From Telluria beijingensis (lineage in GTDB: Bacteria > Pseudomonadota > Gammaproteobacteria > Burkholderiales > Burkholderiaceae_D): DNA of 64,000 nucleotides. The stretch covers positions 3,687,072 through 3,751,071 of the forward strand of contig NZ_CP132480.1 of NCBI RefSeq assembly GCF_030770395.1. Reading direction: 5' to 3'. Both the position numbers and the translations under genes were made by a program. The notes under the pieces were generated by a model. It worked only from the letters and a program-made list of their open reading frames with translations, was not told where the DNA came from and made no database searches. Every line of letters starts with the position of its first letter. The first letter of the stretch is position 1. Below, piece by piece: positions 18,368 to 26,669 of this stretch.

Positions 18368-19324
18368 ATGGCAGTATTTACCGCGGTCTCGCTGGATGAC
18401 CTTCACCAGTGGATCAAGCAGTACCCGCTCGGCAACGCCGTCGGGCTCGAAGGCATTTCCTCCGGCATCGATAACAGCAATTTCTTCTTGAGCACGGAGC
18501 GCGGCGAGTACGTGCTCACGATCTTCGAGAACCTGCGCTTCGACCAGCTCCCCTTCTACGTCAAGCTGATGGCCCACCTGGCCGAACGCGGCATTCCGGT
18601 GCCGGCGCCTGTCGCCAATGCGGACGGCGAACTGGTCGTCACGCTGCAGGGCAAGCCGGCCATCGTCGTCAGCCGCCTGCAAGGCAGTTCCCAGCTTGAT
18701 CCGCAACCGGTGCATTGCGCCGAAGTGGGCCGCATGCTGGCACGCATGCACCTGGCGGCGCAAGACTTTACCCTGCACCAGCCCAACCTGCGTGGCCTGG
18801 ACTGGTGGGTGGCGACCGCCCCGGCCGTCCTGCCCTTCCTGGACGGGGACGAAGCGGCGCTGCTGCGCGCTGAAGTCGACTACCAGGCGGCGTTCGCGGC
18901 CGGCCCGGTCTATCCGAAGCTGGCGCGCGGGCCGGTGCACGCCGACCTGTTCCGCAACAATGTGATGTTCGAAGGCGAACGCCTGAGTGGCTGCTTCGAC
19001 TTCTATTTTGCCGGCGTCGATACCTGGCTGTACGACGTCGCCGTGACCGTCAACGACTGGTGCATCGACCTGGCCACCGGCAAGCTCGACGAGGCGCGCG
19101 TGCATGCGCTGCTGGATGCCTACCATGCGGTGCGGCCGTTCACGCCGGACGAGCGCGCCGCCTGGCAGCCGATGCTGCGCGCCGGGGCGCTTCGCTTCTG
19201 GCTGTCGCGCCTGTATGATCTGCATCTTCCCCGTGCGGCCGAGCTACTGACCCCGCACGATCCGACCCATTTCGAACGCATCCTGCGCGAACGCATCGCT
19301 TGCCCGGCGCCTAATTTGCCCTAA
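18368..19324 (+). CDS. thrB: Homoserine kinase (APH-fold type)
   Basis: Phosphorylates homoserine in threonine synthesis. The 318-residue protein belongs to the aminoglycoside-phosphotransferase-fold ThrB group, not the GHMP kinase group. Visible features are the N-terminal '[15 protein letters not shown]', the catalytic loop HADLFRNN (Asp as base, Asn as Mg ligand) and the DFG-equivalent 'CFDFYFAG'. It is followed by the membrane-protein gene with no intergenic gap. The other threonine genes (hom, thrC) are not in the window. Confidence 0.93.
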   Translation: MAVFTAVSLDDLHQWIKQYPLGNAVGLEGISSGIDNSNFFLSTERGEYVLTIFENLRFDQLPFYVKLMAHLAERGIPVPAPVANADGELVVTLQGKPAIVVSRLQGSSQLDPQPVHCAEVGRMLARMHLAAQDFTLHQPNLRGLDWWVATAPAVLPFLDGDEAALLRAEVDYQAAFAAGPVYPKLARGPVHADLFRNNVMFEGERLSGCFDFYFAGVDTWLYDVAVTVNDWCIDLATGKLDEARVHALLDAYHAVRPFTPDERAAWQPMLRAGALRFWLSRLYDLHLPRAAELLTPHDPTHFERILRERIACPAPNLP

Positions 19325-20107
19325 ATGAACAATTTGCCTGCTATCACCGGCTGGATCTGGCTTAAACGCGGCGCCAGCCTGTTCCGTCAACAACCCGCGG
19401 CCCTGACCACGCTGCTGTTCGCCAATATCCTGATCAGCATCCTGATCAGCGCGGTGCCTTTGCTGGGGCCGATGGTGGCGGTGGTCTTGATTCCGGCGTT
19501 CTCGATGGCCTTCATGATGGCCTGCTCGATGATCGAGAGCGGGCAGCGGGTCTCGCCCGCGGTGCTGTTGACGGGCTTTCGCAAGCCGGTGTTTCGCGAA
19601 TTGTGCAAGGTCGGTGTGGTCTACCTGGGCGTCTCGCTGGTGCTGGCGCTGATCACGCGCTTCGCCGTCGATCCTGGGTTCTGGGAACAGGTGCGGGCCC
19701 AAGGCTCGACCGGCACCCCGGCGGTGCTGGCGGGATCGGATGTGATGGCGATGTTCCTGATCTTCGCGATCGACGTGGCGGCGCTGGTGTCGCTGTGCTT
19801 TGCCGCCCCGCTCACCTATTGGCAAAAGATGCCGCCGTTCAAGGCCGTGTTCTACAGCTTCTTTGCGGTGAAACGCAGCGCCGGCGTGTTCCTGGTGCTG
19901 CTGCTGGCGTGGTTCGCGATCTTCTTCGCGGTGTGCATGGTGATCGCCATGCTGCTGGGCGGGAACAACCTGGCGCGGGTGGTGATCATGTGGGTGATCT
20001 TTTTGTTCATCCTGCTGCTGCAGTGCGCGATGTATGCGGGGTATCGGGAGATCTTTGGCAAGCCGCAGGATGGCGGCCCGGACAATAGGGTCAGCCTCGA
20101 GAAATAA
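19325..20107 (+). CDS. BPSS1780-type integral membrane protein
   Basis: A 260-residue inner-membrane protein with about six hydrophobic segments and a short charged C-terminal tail. It resembles the BPSS1780 family of Burkholderiales membrane proteins, typified by 'ITGWIWLKRGASLFRQQPA' near the N-terminus and 'PPFKAVFYSFFAVKRSAG' before the last helices. The ATG follows the thrB stop directly (TAA-ATG), so translation is coupled. No function is known and no catalytic residues stand out. Confidence 0.8.
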   Translation: MNNLPAITGWIWLKRGASLFRQQPAALTTLLFANILISILISAVPLLGPMVAVVLIPAFSMAFMMACSMIESGQRVSPAVLLTGFRKPVFRELCKVGVVYLGVSLVLALITRFAVDPGFWEQVRAQGSTGTPAVLAGSDVMAMFLIFAIDVAALVSLCFAAPLTYWQKMPPFKAVFYSFFAVKRSAGVFLVLLLAWFAIFFAVCMVIAMLLGGNNLARVVIMWVIFLFILLLQCAMYAGYREIFGKPQDGGPDNRVSLEK

Positions 20108-20200
20108 GCTGCCGTCCGCCCGAGGCCTTTAACCTGGCCCGGCCGAGCTTTCGCGAGGGCCATTCTGCACATGCCCTCATGGCCAGCGGGGAGTGGACAT

Positions 20201-21580
20201 TCAGCGAGCACGCCGACGGTGGAGCAAGGACATCGGGATGTGGGCTTCACCCTTGGCATTCTTGGCATTGGCATACCTCAGGCTCATGGTCACAAGACCG
20301 GCCGGAAGAATGTTGCCGTAACCGGGACCAGGCACTTCGCCCGCGACCGTCAGCAATTGGTCGCCAGCGCCATCCACAACCATCACCGTCTCATTGAAGC
20401 TTCTTCCGATTGGAGGAATATTGAATGTCTTGTCAATTGTTTGCGAAGAAGGATCGCAATCCTCGGTGAGAGGAGCCGCATCGAACTTTCCGGTCACTCG
20501 CAGCGTATTCGTTCGGCCCGAAGCCGTATAGGCAGTGCGGATGACAACATCTATTTTCTCCCACACAACGTTCCACCGACATATGCGCCCGTCGTCGGTT
20601 TCTCGCGATGCGTTCAACGTCATCTCGCCACCGAAGAATACTTCCGTGGGGTCGAAACGCGCCTCGGCGACGGTATCGGATTCGATCGTGACCCGGCATC
20701 CCCCCAGCCCACCCGCACAGACCGATCGCTGGCTCCAGCCGGCAAATTCGGAAAAGTAGTCTGGCTGCGCGCGCACCGTTATCTGCTCGCCCTCACGGAA
20801 TGTTCCAGAAACAGGCGTGACCGTCCCGCGTCCTGCTCCTGCTGCATAAGTGGCGAGTTTGTAGGCAGGAAGCGTCGGCACCCTTATGACCTCCGGCACC
20901 GATAAGCGAACGATTTCTTCGAGATCAATCGCCGTGGTGCTGCCAGTAATCTTGTTTAACGTCCGTCGCGCGACGCTGATCGCAGCATTACCGCTATATG
21001 CGGAGGCAAGATCGGCTGGCGTAAAAAGGCTCGTGAAATGAGAAGCCGCGGCGACTTTCTTACTAATCGACTCGGAATCAGTTCCTTGTGCGCCACCCAT
21101 AATGGCCAGCGCAACCACCGGTTTGGTCAATACCCCGTCAGTGATTGCTTTTGTCCAAAAATCCCTGCCTTGAGGCTCTGCGTCGCGATTATACAAGTTT
21201 CGATAAACAGAATTTACGAACGCAGCATGATCGTTGTCATCATAAAGATCCTGGGACTCGAGGCTTCTCCCGAAAATGTCGACTAAATATTTGACCGTCG
21301 GCGAACTATCATATGCAGTGAGGAGGCTCCCAATATCCAAAGGTATATTAGCCTGTCTATAAGCATTAGACCAAAATGCAAGTCCTTCCGCATCGGCAGG
21401 CCTACCGAAATAAGCCACATAAATGCGCTGGATCAGCTCGTTGTAATCCGTGGCTGGCGCAACGGTAACGCTTGCCGCTGAACGTGACATGACACCTTCA
21501 GTTACCGGATCGGAGCCGCCGCATCCTGTCATGGCTAAAGACAAAGTCAGCACTAGTACAGGATACGATTTCTTGTCCAT
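20201..21580 (-). CDS. DUF4214-domain lipoprotein with Cys-paired repeat
   Basis: A 459-residue predicted lipoprotein with signal 'VLVLTLSLAMTGC'. Residues of about 40-200 form a DUF4214 region ('IQRIYVAYFGRPADAEGLAFW', 'VYRNLYNRDAEPQGRDFW'), a module common in secreted and RTX proteins. A following stretch resembles a divergent InlB B-repeat ('VTPVSGTFREGEQITVRAQP', 'FAGWS', a Cys pair, 'DTVAEARF'). The C-terminal 130 residues are unrecognised. The ATG at 21580 has AAGGAAA upstream; the ATG at 21604 lacks one. The G+C content is clearly lower than in its neighbours, especially 20960-21600, which suggests acquisition or relaxed selection. Confidence 0.78.
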   Translation of the reverse strand: MDKKSYPVLVLTLSLAMTGCGGSDPVTEGVMSRSAASVTVAPATDYNELIQRIYVAYFGRPADAEGLAFWSNAYRQANIPLDIGSLLTAYDSSPTVKYLVDIFGRSLESQDLYDDNDHAAFVNSVYRNLYNRDAEPQGRDFWTKAITDGVLTKPVVALAIMGGAQGTDSESISKKVAAASHFTSLFTPADLASAYSGNAAISVARRTLNKITGSTTAIDLEEIVRLSVPEVIRVPTLPAYKLATYAAGAGRGTVTPVSGTFREGEQITVRAQPDYFSEFAGWSQRSVCAGGLGGCRVTIESDTVAEARFDPTEVFFGGEMTLNASRETDDGRICRWNVVWEKIDVVIRTAYTASGRTNTLRVTGKFDAAPLTEDCDPSSQTIDKTFNIPPIGRSFNETVMVVDGAGDQLLTVAGEVPGPGYGNILPAGLVTMSLRYANAKNAKGEAHIPMSLLHRRRAR

Positions 21581-21605
21581 GATGGTTTCCTTTATAGAAA
21601 CCACG

Positions 21606-21634
21606 AGTCTAGAATTCGATTAAAGAAAATTCAA
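21606..21634 (-). promoter_or_regulatory. Candidate promoter of the DUF4214 lipoprotein gene
   Basis: On the minus strand TTGAAT (21634-21629), a 17-bp spacer and TAGACT (21611-21606) give four of six matches each to the sigma-70 boxes. The start would be about 20-25 nt before the ATG at 21580. Confidence 0.5.
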
Positions 21635-21677
21635 CCGATACCGTTTCCTGTCGCCGTGCGACAACGTTAAATCGCTT

Positions 21678-21697
21678 TATTCACCAGTTGGTGAATA
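21678..21697. promoter_or_regulatory. Operator-like palindrome upstream of the DUF4214 gene
   Basis: TATTCACCAGTTGGTGAATA has 9-bp arms around a 2-nt centre. It lies about 44 bp upstream of the candidate -35 of the lipoprotein gene, a normal distance for an activator site, and between that gene and the convergent-side end of uvrD. No cognate regulator is evident nearby. Confidence 0.5.
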
Positions 21698-21821
21698 GAC
21701 AGGTTTTAAAGCCTAATGTAGGGATAGATTGAATTCGGATTAACGTCGACGGTTTGAATTCCGACTGCATTTGCGTTGACCAACGTTGGCAAAGGTGCGC
21801 GCCATGAGCGGCGCGCATCGA

Positions 21822-24137
21822 TCAACGGCCGAGCTTTTCGAGCTTGGCGATCGACAGGTCCAGCACCTTCATGCCGGCCGACCCGAAATTGATCTGGGCC
21901 CGCGCCGCGCCGGCGCCGCCTTCGATATTGACGATCACACCCTCGCCGAACTTGGCGTGCGATACCGATTCGCCCACCCGCCAGCCGGTGCCATTGCCGG
22001 ACTTCTGCGTGATCTGCTGCGCGATCTTGTTGTCGCTGCCGCCTTCGCGGAACTTGGCGTCGTCCCAGGCCGTCGTCTGCTTGCGCCCCGCGAACCAGGC
22101 GGTCTGCACGCGCGGCGACAGCCACTTGAGCGCTTCTTCGGGCAATTCGTCGAAGAAGCGCGACTTCATGTTGAAGCGGGTCTGGCCGTGCAACATGCGC
22201 TGCTGGGTGAAGCTCATGTAGAGGCGACGGCGCGCGCGCGTGATGGCCACGTACATCAGGCGCCGTTCTTCGTCCACGCCCTCGGCCTCGCGCGCGCTGC
22301 TCTCGTGCGGGAACAGGCCTTCCTCGAGGCCGGTGATGAAGACCGCGTCGAATTCGAGGCCCTTGGCCGAGTGCACCGTCATCAGTTGCAGCGCCTCTTG
22401 CCCGGCCTGGGCCTGGGCGTCGCCGGCCTCGAGCGAGGCGTGCGACAGGAAAGCCGACAAGGGCGACATCACGGTCGGCAGCGGCGCGCCGCCGTCGATG
22501 ACCTCGATGCCGTCCTGGTAGACCACGGCCTCGCCGGCCTGGGCCTGCGACGGCGGTCCGAGGTGGGCCGGCGCGCCGATACCGAAACCTTCTTCCTGCA
22601 CGAACTGGGTCGCGGCGTTGACCATCTGTTCCAGGTTTTCGATGCGGTCGGCGCCTTCCTTCTCGTTGGCGTAGTGTGTAAGCAGCGTGCTGCGTTCGAG
22701 CACCACGCGCACCAGTTCGGGCAACGGCAGTTGCTGGGTCTCGAAGCGCGCGCCTTCGATCAGCTTGACGAAGCCGCCGAGCGAGTTGCCGGCCTTGCCG
22801 GTCATGTAGGGCACGGCTGCGTACAGCGAGATGCCGTAGCTGTCGGCCGCCATCTGCAGTTGCTCGATCGAGCGCGCGCCGATGCCGCGGGTGGGGAAGT
22901 TCACCACGCGCAGGAAGGCCGAATCGTTGTGCGGATTGTCCATCAGCTGCAGGTAGGCGATGGCGTGCTTGACCTCGGCGCGCTGGAAGTAGCGCAGGCC
23001 GCCGTAGACCGTGTAGGGAATGCCGGCCGCGAACAGCGCATGCTCGATCACGCGGCTTTGCGCATTGGAGCGGTACAGCACCGCGATCTCGTTGCGCGGC
23101 ATGCCCTCGTTCATGAGGCTTTTCGCCTCGTCGATGATCCACTGCGCTTCTTCGAGGTCGGACGAGGCCTCGTACACGCGCACCGGTTCGCCCTGGCCCG
23201 CATCCGTGCGCAGGTTCTTGCCCAGGCGCTTCGTGTTATTGGCGATCAGGTAGTTGGCGCTGTCCAGGATGTGGCCGTGCGAGCGGTAGTTCTGCTCCAG
23301 CTTGATCAGGTTCTTGACCTGGTAGTCGCGCTCGAAGGCCGACATATTGCCGACGTTGGCGCCGCGGAAGGCATAGATGCTCTGGTCGTCGTCGCCCACG
23401 GCGAAGATGGCGCCGCCGCCGCTCTCGCCCTGCCCCGCCAGCAGTTTCAGCAGGTTGTATTGCAGGTCATTGGTATCCTGGAACTCGTCGACCAGGATGT
23501 GGCGGAAGCGCATCTGGTAGTGATGACGGAGCGGGCCGTTGCGCGCCAGCAGTTCATAGGAACGCAGCAGCAGTTCGGCGAAATCGACCACGCCCTCGCG
23601 CTGGCACTGCTGGTCGTACAGCTCGTACAGCTCGACCATGCGGCGTTCGATCGGATCGTACGCCTCGACCTGCGAGGCGCGCAGGCCCTGGTCCTTGGCG
23701 TTGTTGATGAAGTACATCAGGTTCTTGGCCGGGTACTTCTCGTCGTCGACGTTGTGCGCCTTGAGCATGCGCTTGATCAGCGACAGCTGGTCTTGCGAGT
23801 CGAGGATCTGGAAGGTCTGCGGCAGCGCGGCGTCGCGGTAATGGGTGCGCAGCAGGCGGTTGCACAGGCCGTGGAAGGTGCCGATCCACATGCCCCGCGT
23901 ATTGATCGGCAGCATGGCCGACAGGCGGGTGAGCATCTCCTTCGCCGCCTTGTTGGTGAACGTCACCGCCATGATGCCGGCCGGCGACACCTGGTTGGTC
24001 TGGATCAGCCAGGCGATGCGCGTGGTCAGCACGCGCGTCTTGCCGGAACCGGCACCGGCCAGGATCAGCGCGCTCTGCGAAGGCAGTGTAACCGCGGCAA
24101 GTTGTTCGGGATTGAGGTTGTGAAGGAGGGTCTGCAT
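21822..24137 (-). CDS. uvrD: ATP-dependent DNA helicase UvrD/PcrA
   Basis: A superfamily 1A 3'-5' helicase for nucleotide-excision and mismatch repair and for removing proteins from DNA. The 771 residues contain Walker A GAGSGKT, the DEFQD Walker B, 'GDDDQSIYAFRGA', 'LEQNYRSHGHIL' and 'MTVHSAKGLEFDAVF', in the correct order. The C-terminus carries the Tudor-like tail 'HAKFGEGVIVNIEGG'. A TATAAT on the minus strand (24149-24144) lies only 6 nt before the ATG, so the transcript may be nearly leaderless. Confidence 0.97.
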   Translation of the reverse strand: MQTLLHNLNPEQLAAVTLPSQSALILAGAGSGKTRVLTTRIAWLIQTNQVSPAGIMAVTFTNKAAKEMLTRLSAMLPINTRGMWIGTFHGLCNRLLRTHYRDAALPQTFQILDSQDQLSLIKRMLKAHNVDDEKYPAKNLMYFINNAKDQGLRASQVEAYDPIERRMVELYELYDQQCQREGVVDFAELLLRSYELLARNGPLRHHYQMRFRHILVDEFQDTNDLQYNLLKLLAGQGESGGGAIFAVGDDDQSIYAFRGANVGNMSAFERDYQVKNLIKLEQNYRSHGHILDSANYLIANNTKRLGKNLRTDAGQGEPVRVYEASSDLEEAQWIIDEAKSLMNEGMPRNEIAVLYRSNAQSRVIEHALFAAGIPYTVYGGLRYFQRAEVKHAIAYLQLMDNPHNDSAFLRVVNFPTRGIGARSIEQLQMAADSYGISLYAAVPYMTGKAGNSLGGFVKLIEGARFETQQLPLPELVRVVLERSTLLTHYANEKEGADRIENLEQMVNAATQFVQEEGFGIGAPAHLGPPSQAQAGEAVVYQDGIEVIDGGAPLPTVMSPLSAFLSHASLEAGDAQAQAGQEALQLMTVHSAKGLEFDAVFITGLEEGLFPHESSAREAEGVDEERRLMYVAITRARRRLYMSFTQQRMLHGQTRFNMKSRFFDELPEEALKWLSPRVQTAWFAGRKQTTAWDDAKFREGGSDNKIAQQITQKSGNGTGWRVGESVSHAKFGEGVIVNIEGGAGAARAQINFGSAGMKVLDLSIAKLEKLGR

Positions 24138-24143
24138 CCGGCC

Positions 24144-24149
24144 ATTATA
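24144..24149 (-). promoter_or_regulatory. Candidate -10 element of uvrD
   Basis: Perfect TATAAT on the minus strand. Initiation 6-7 nt downstream would fall on or next to the uvrD ATG. There is no clear -35 at 17 bp and no Shine-Dalgarno between, which points to a leaderless message. Confidence 0.5.
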
Positions 24150-24201
24150 CCGCCGCGTTTTACTGTATGCCCATCCAGTTTGGTCAATCCCCCCGGACGT
24201 T

Positions 24202-24600
24202 CTAGACGATCTTGATGATCAGTCCCACGTCCATGGTGTCGTCCGCGCGCACCACGACGCGCTGGCCGGGATTCACGTGGCGCGTTTTCGCCGCGACGAT
24301 GTCATCGGCGACAGTCAGCCTGGTAAACACCTGCATCGGCTCGCGCCGATCGTAGTGCTTGATAGTGAATTCGAGGCGCCATGGCGTGTCGCCATGCATC
24401 CCGCTGATCATCGCGCGCTCGCCGCGGAAGACATGGGCCACCGGCTTGCTGGTCTCGCCCAGCAGGTCGAGACTCATCGCCACCTGGTACGGCGGCCGCG
24501 GCAAGGCCTGTGCGGCGCCGCCCAGCGTGGCGGCCAGTGCGCCGAATGGCAGGGTCAGGCAAAGACGGCGGCGCAGGCCGCTGATGGAAGATGAACGCAT
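24202..24600 (-). CDS. Small exported protein of unknown function
   Basis: A 132-residue protein with a typical signal peptide: arginine-rich start, hydrophobic core 'LTLPFGALAATLGGAAQA', cleavage before LPRPP. The mature part is about 95 residues and probably beta-rich, with no cysteines and no catalytic motif I recognise. The ATG at 24600 is preferred over the ATG at 24639 because GAGG lies 5 nt upstream and the signal peptide is then complete. It stands alone, 64 bp upstream of uvrD on the same strand. Confidence 0.65.
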   Translation of the reverse strand: MRSSSISGLRRRLCLTLPFGALAATLGGAAQALPRPPYQVAMSLDLLGETSKPVAHVFRGERAMISGMHGDTPWRLEFTIKHYDRREPMQVFTRLTVADDIVAAKTRHVNPGQRVVVRADDTMDVGLIIKIV

Positions 24601-24681
24601 GCTTGCCTCGAAGTGGTGGTGGTTGCCCCATCGTCGCATGGCAGAACGGCAAGTGCAATGCGCCGCGCATGAAATGCTACT

Positions 24682-25086
24682 TTACTGGCCGGCCGAGCGC
24701 GTCGTCTGGTATTGCGGCAGGCCGTCGTCGCATTTTACCCAGTTCAGGCGGCTGCGCACGAAGGTATGGTCGGCCGGCGGCACCTGCTCCGGATCGTCGA
24801 GGCTGGCGGTGGCGAGGTCGATCTCGTCAGGCCAGCGTTCGTCGTGCCAGGTGAGCGTTGTGCCGCACGATGGGCAAAAGCTGCGCACCGCATGTTCGCT
24901 GGACCGGAAGCGCTGCGGCGCGCTGGCAGTCCAGTGCAGGCTGACGGTCTTGACACTGAACCAGGCGATGGCCGGCGCGCCGGACGCCCTGCGGCAATCC
25001 GTGCAATGGCACAAGGTACTGTTGAATGGCTGGCCATGCGCCTCGTAGCGCACCGCCCCGCAGAAGCATCCTCCCTGCAAGCTCAT
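24682..25086 (-). CDS. GFA/CENP-V family zinc protein
   Basis: A 134-residue protein of the glutathione-dependent formaldehyde-activating (GFA, Mss4-like) family. Zinc ligands are visible as CFCG at the N-terminus, 'CHCTDCRRASG' and FCPSCG. The founding member was proposed to speed S-hydroxymethylglutathione formation, but most relatives have no proven activity. Because a glutathione-dependent formaldehyde dehydrogenase lies at 30.2-31.3 kb the link is tempting but not adjacent. The Shine-Dalgarno AGGAG lies 6 nt before the ATG. Confidence 0.88.
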   Translation of the reverse strand: MSLQGGCFCGAVRYEAHGQPFNSTLCHCTDCRRASGAPAIAWFSVKTVSLHWTASAPQRFRSSEHAVRSFCPSCGTTLTWHDERWPDEIDLATASLDDPEQVPPADHTFVRSRLNWVKCDDGLPQYQTTRSAGQ

Positions 25087-25323
25087 CCGTTTCTCCTTCC
25101 TTGAATCGTCGGCGATTTCACAAAGGAAATCACATTAACATCGCGCAACTTCTTGCAAACGCAATTCTCAGCCGCGCGCCGCCTCGTTATCTTTTCGCTT
25201 ATTTTAATGACAGATTCGCGACATGGTCGCGAACCCCGTCGCATGTGCATTCATTCGTGCCCAGGCGCACGGTGCGGGCCTGGTGTCCGCGCCGCGCCAG
25301 GGGACAAACCTAAGGAGAACACT

Positions 25324-25869
25324 ATGTTGGGTCGTGTTGTTACCGTGGCCGCACTGGCCGTTGGCGGCGCAATGCTGTCGAAGAAACTCAAGCAAAACCG
25401 TGGCTTTGGCGCCAGCTCGTCGATCGTCGAGACGATTGAAATCAATGTGCCTGTACGTACTGCCTACAACCAGTTCACCCAGTTCGAAGACTTCCCGCAG
25501 TTCATGAAGAGCGTGAAGGAAATTCGCCAGCTGGACGACAAGCACCTGCACTGGAAGGCCAACGTGGCCGGCGAAGACAAGGAATGGGATGCCGAGATCA
25601 CCGAGCAGATCCCGGACAACCGCATCGCCTGGCGCAGCGTCACCGGCGTCAAGAACGGCGGCGTGGTCACCTTCCACAAGATCTCGGACACCGTCACCCG
25701 CATCGCGCTGCAGATGGACTACGAGCCGGAAGGCCCGCTCGAAACCCTGGGCGACGCCCTGGGCGCGGTGCGCATGGAAGCGCGTTCGAATCTGGCCAAC
25801 TTCAAGGAGTTGCTGGAAAAACGCGGCAGCGAAACCGGCGGCTGGCGCGGGAAGATCGATCAGCATTGA
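25324..25869 (+). CDS. SRPBCC (polyketide cyclase/dehydrase-like) protein
   Basis: A 181-residue protein with a hydrophobic N-terminal segment ('VVTVAALAVGGAML') followed by a START/SRPBCC domain with 'IEINVPVRTAYNQFTQFEDF' and 'GEDKEWDAEITEQIPDNRIA'. The fold binds hydrophobic ligands, but no ligand can be assigned. Similar proteins are often stress-induced and membrane-attached. The start is set by AAGGAG at 25312-25317; the longer frame upstream lacks a signal. The 237-bp upstream region is long and AT-rich near 25200, so a regulated promoter is likely, but I could not pick boxes. Confidence 0.85.
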   Translation: MLGRVVTVAALAVGGAMLSKKLKQNRGFGASSSIVETIEINVPVRTAYNQFTQFEDFPQFMKSVKEIRQLDDKHLHWKANVAGEDKEWDAEITEQIPDNRIAWRSVTGVKNGGVVTFHKISDTVTRIALQMDYEPEGPLETLGDALGAVRMEARSNLANFKELLEKRGSETGGWRGKIDQH

Positions 25870-25895
25870 TCGGTCACGCATGCAGTCACCGGGCT

Positions 25896-25925
25896 GCTGG
25901 CGCTAACGCCTCCGTTAGCGCCAGC
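25896..25925. terminator. Long hairpin after the SRPBCC gene
   Basis: A perfect 13-bp stem GCTGGCGCTAACG / CGTTAGCGCCAGC with a 4-nt loop lies 26 bp after the stop codon. There is no T-run behind it, so it may act as a 3' stabiliser or a weak bidirectional terminator. It directly abuts REPIN-like pair 2. Confidence 0.55.
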
Positions 25926-25930
25926 ACGTC

Positions 25931-26027
25931 GCCCCCGCGAAGGCGGGGGCCCAAGTTCTGCTAGCAACCAGGTACTGCTTGCGCTACCAATTCGCTTGCA
26001 CACTTGGGTTCCCGCCTTCGCGGGAAC
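25931..26027. repeat. REPIN-like pair 2 of inverted palindromes
   Basis: GCCCCCGCGAAGGCGGGGGC at 25931-25950 and GTTCCCGCCTTCGCGGGAAC at 26008-26027, in opposite orientation and separated by 57 bp. The outer flanks are cACGTCg and gACGTC, the inner flanks CCAAGT and ACTTGG, as in pair 3. They lie between the convergent SRPBCC and marR genes. Confidence 0.9.
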
Positions 26028-26036
26028 GACGTCCTC

Positions 26037-26525
26037 TTACGGCCGACGGCTATTGACCGCCTTCGTCGTCGCCGGCAACTCCACCCGCTTCACCGGCATC
26101 GCCTGCGCCGCGATGAATCCCTCCAGCGCCTGCGACAGGTCGGCAACCACCTGGCTGCCATACGACTCCTCGATCAACCTGTATTGCTGCTCGATCAACG
26201 GCGCGATCTCGTCGATCAGCTTGTCCCCTTTCGGCGCCAGCCGCACCCAGATCCGCCGCTGGTCGGCCGCCACCCGCTGCCGTTCGACCAGGCCCAGTTC
26301 TTCCATGCGCGACAGCACGCCGGTCATGCTGGGACTGAGGATCTGGCACAGGTCGCACATCTCGCGCGGTTCCAGTTGCCCGTGTTCGTCCAGCACGCGC
26401 AAGATCCGCCACTGCTGCTCTGTCACGCCGAAATGGTTGAGGATTGGACGAAAATGCGACATCAGCGAATCGCGCGCCTTGAGGAAAAGCTGGGGCAAAT
26501 TGCGGTGAGTGATACGGCGGGCCAA
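26037..26525 (-). CDS. MarR-family regulator, HpaR-like
   Basis: A 162-residue winged-helix repressor. The N-terminal 'LPQLFLKARDSLMSHFRP', then 'GVTEQQWRILRVL' and 'CQILSPSMTGVLSRME', fit the HpaR subgroup, which controls aromatic (homoprotocatechuate-type) catabolism in other bacteria. No hpa genes are present here, so the inducer is unknown. The start codon is TTG, supported by GGAG 6 nt upstream and by family similarity from the first residues. It is divergent from the bestrophin gene, with a palindromic operator between, suggesting local control of that operon and of itself. Confidence 0.87.
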   Translation of the reverse strand: MARRITHRNLPQLFLKARDSLMSHFRPILNHFGVTEQQWRILRVLDEHGQLEPREMCDLCQILSPSMTGVLSRMEELGLVERQRVAADQRRIWVRLAPKGDKLIDEIAPLIEQQYRLIEESYGSQVVADLSQALEGFIAAQAMPVKRVELPATTKAVNSRRP

Positions 26526-26594
26526 TGCGTGCTCCGTGTTAAATGTGTCTACATCAAGAAATATCGGGCAAGCACTAGCACTTGACTGACTAAG

Positions 26595-26626
26595 ATATTA
26601 GTGATTAACTACGAATATATTAGTGA
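26595..26626. promoter_or_regulatory. MarR-type operator between marR and bestrophin genes
   Basis: A 24-bp imperfect palindrome (26595-26618) with arms ATATTxGT and ACxAATAT around a TTAA centre. The 10-mer ATATTAGTGA (26595-26604) is repeated directly at 26617-26626, 22 bp or about two helical turns away, so two dimers could bind on one face. It lies in an AT-rich segment between divergent genes. Confidence 0.72.
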
Positions 26627-26669
26627 GTTTTCTTGACTCCGTCTATTTTTTGCGAATGCGGTCGAAACC

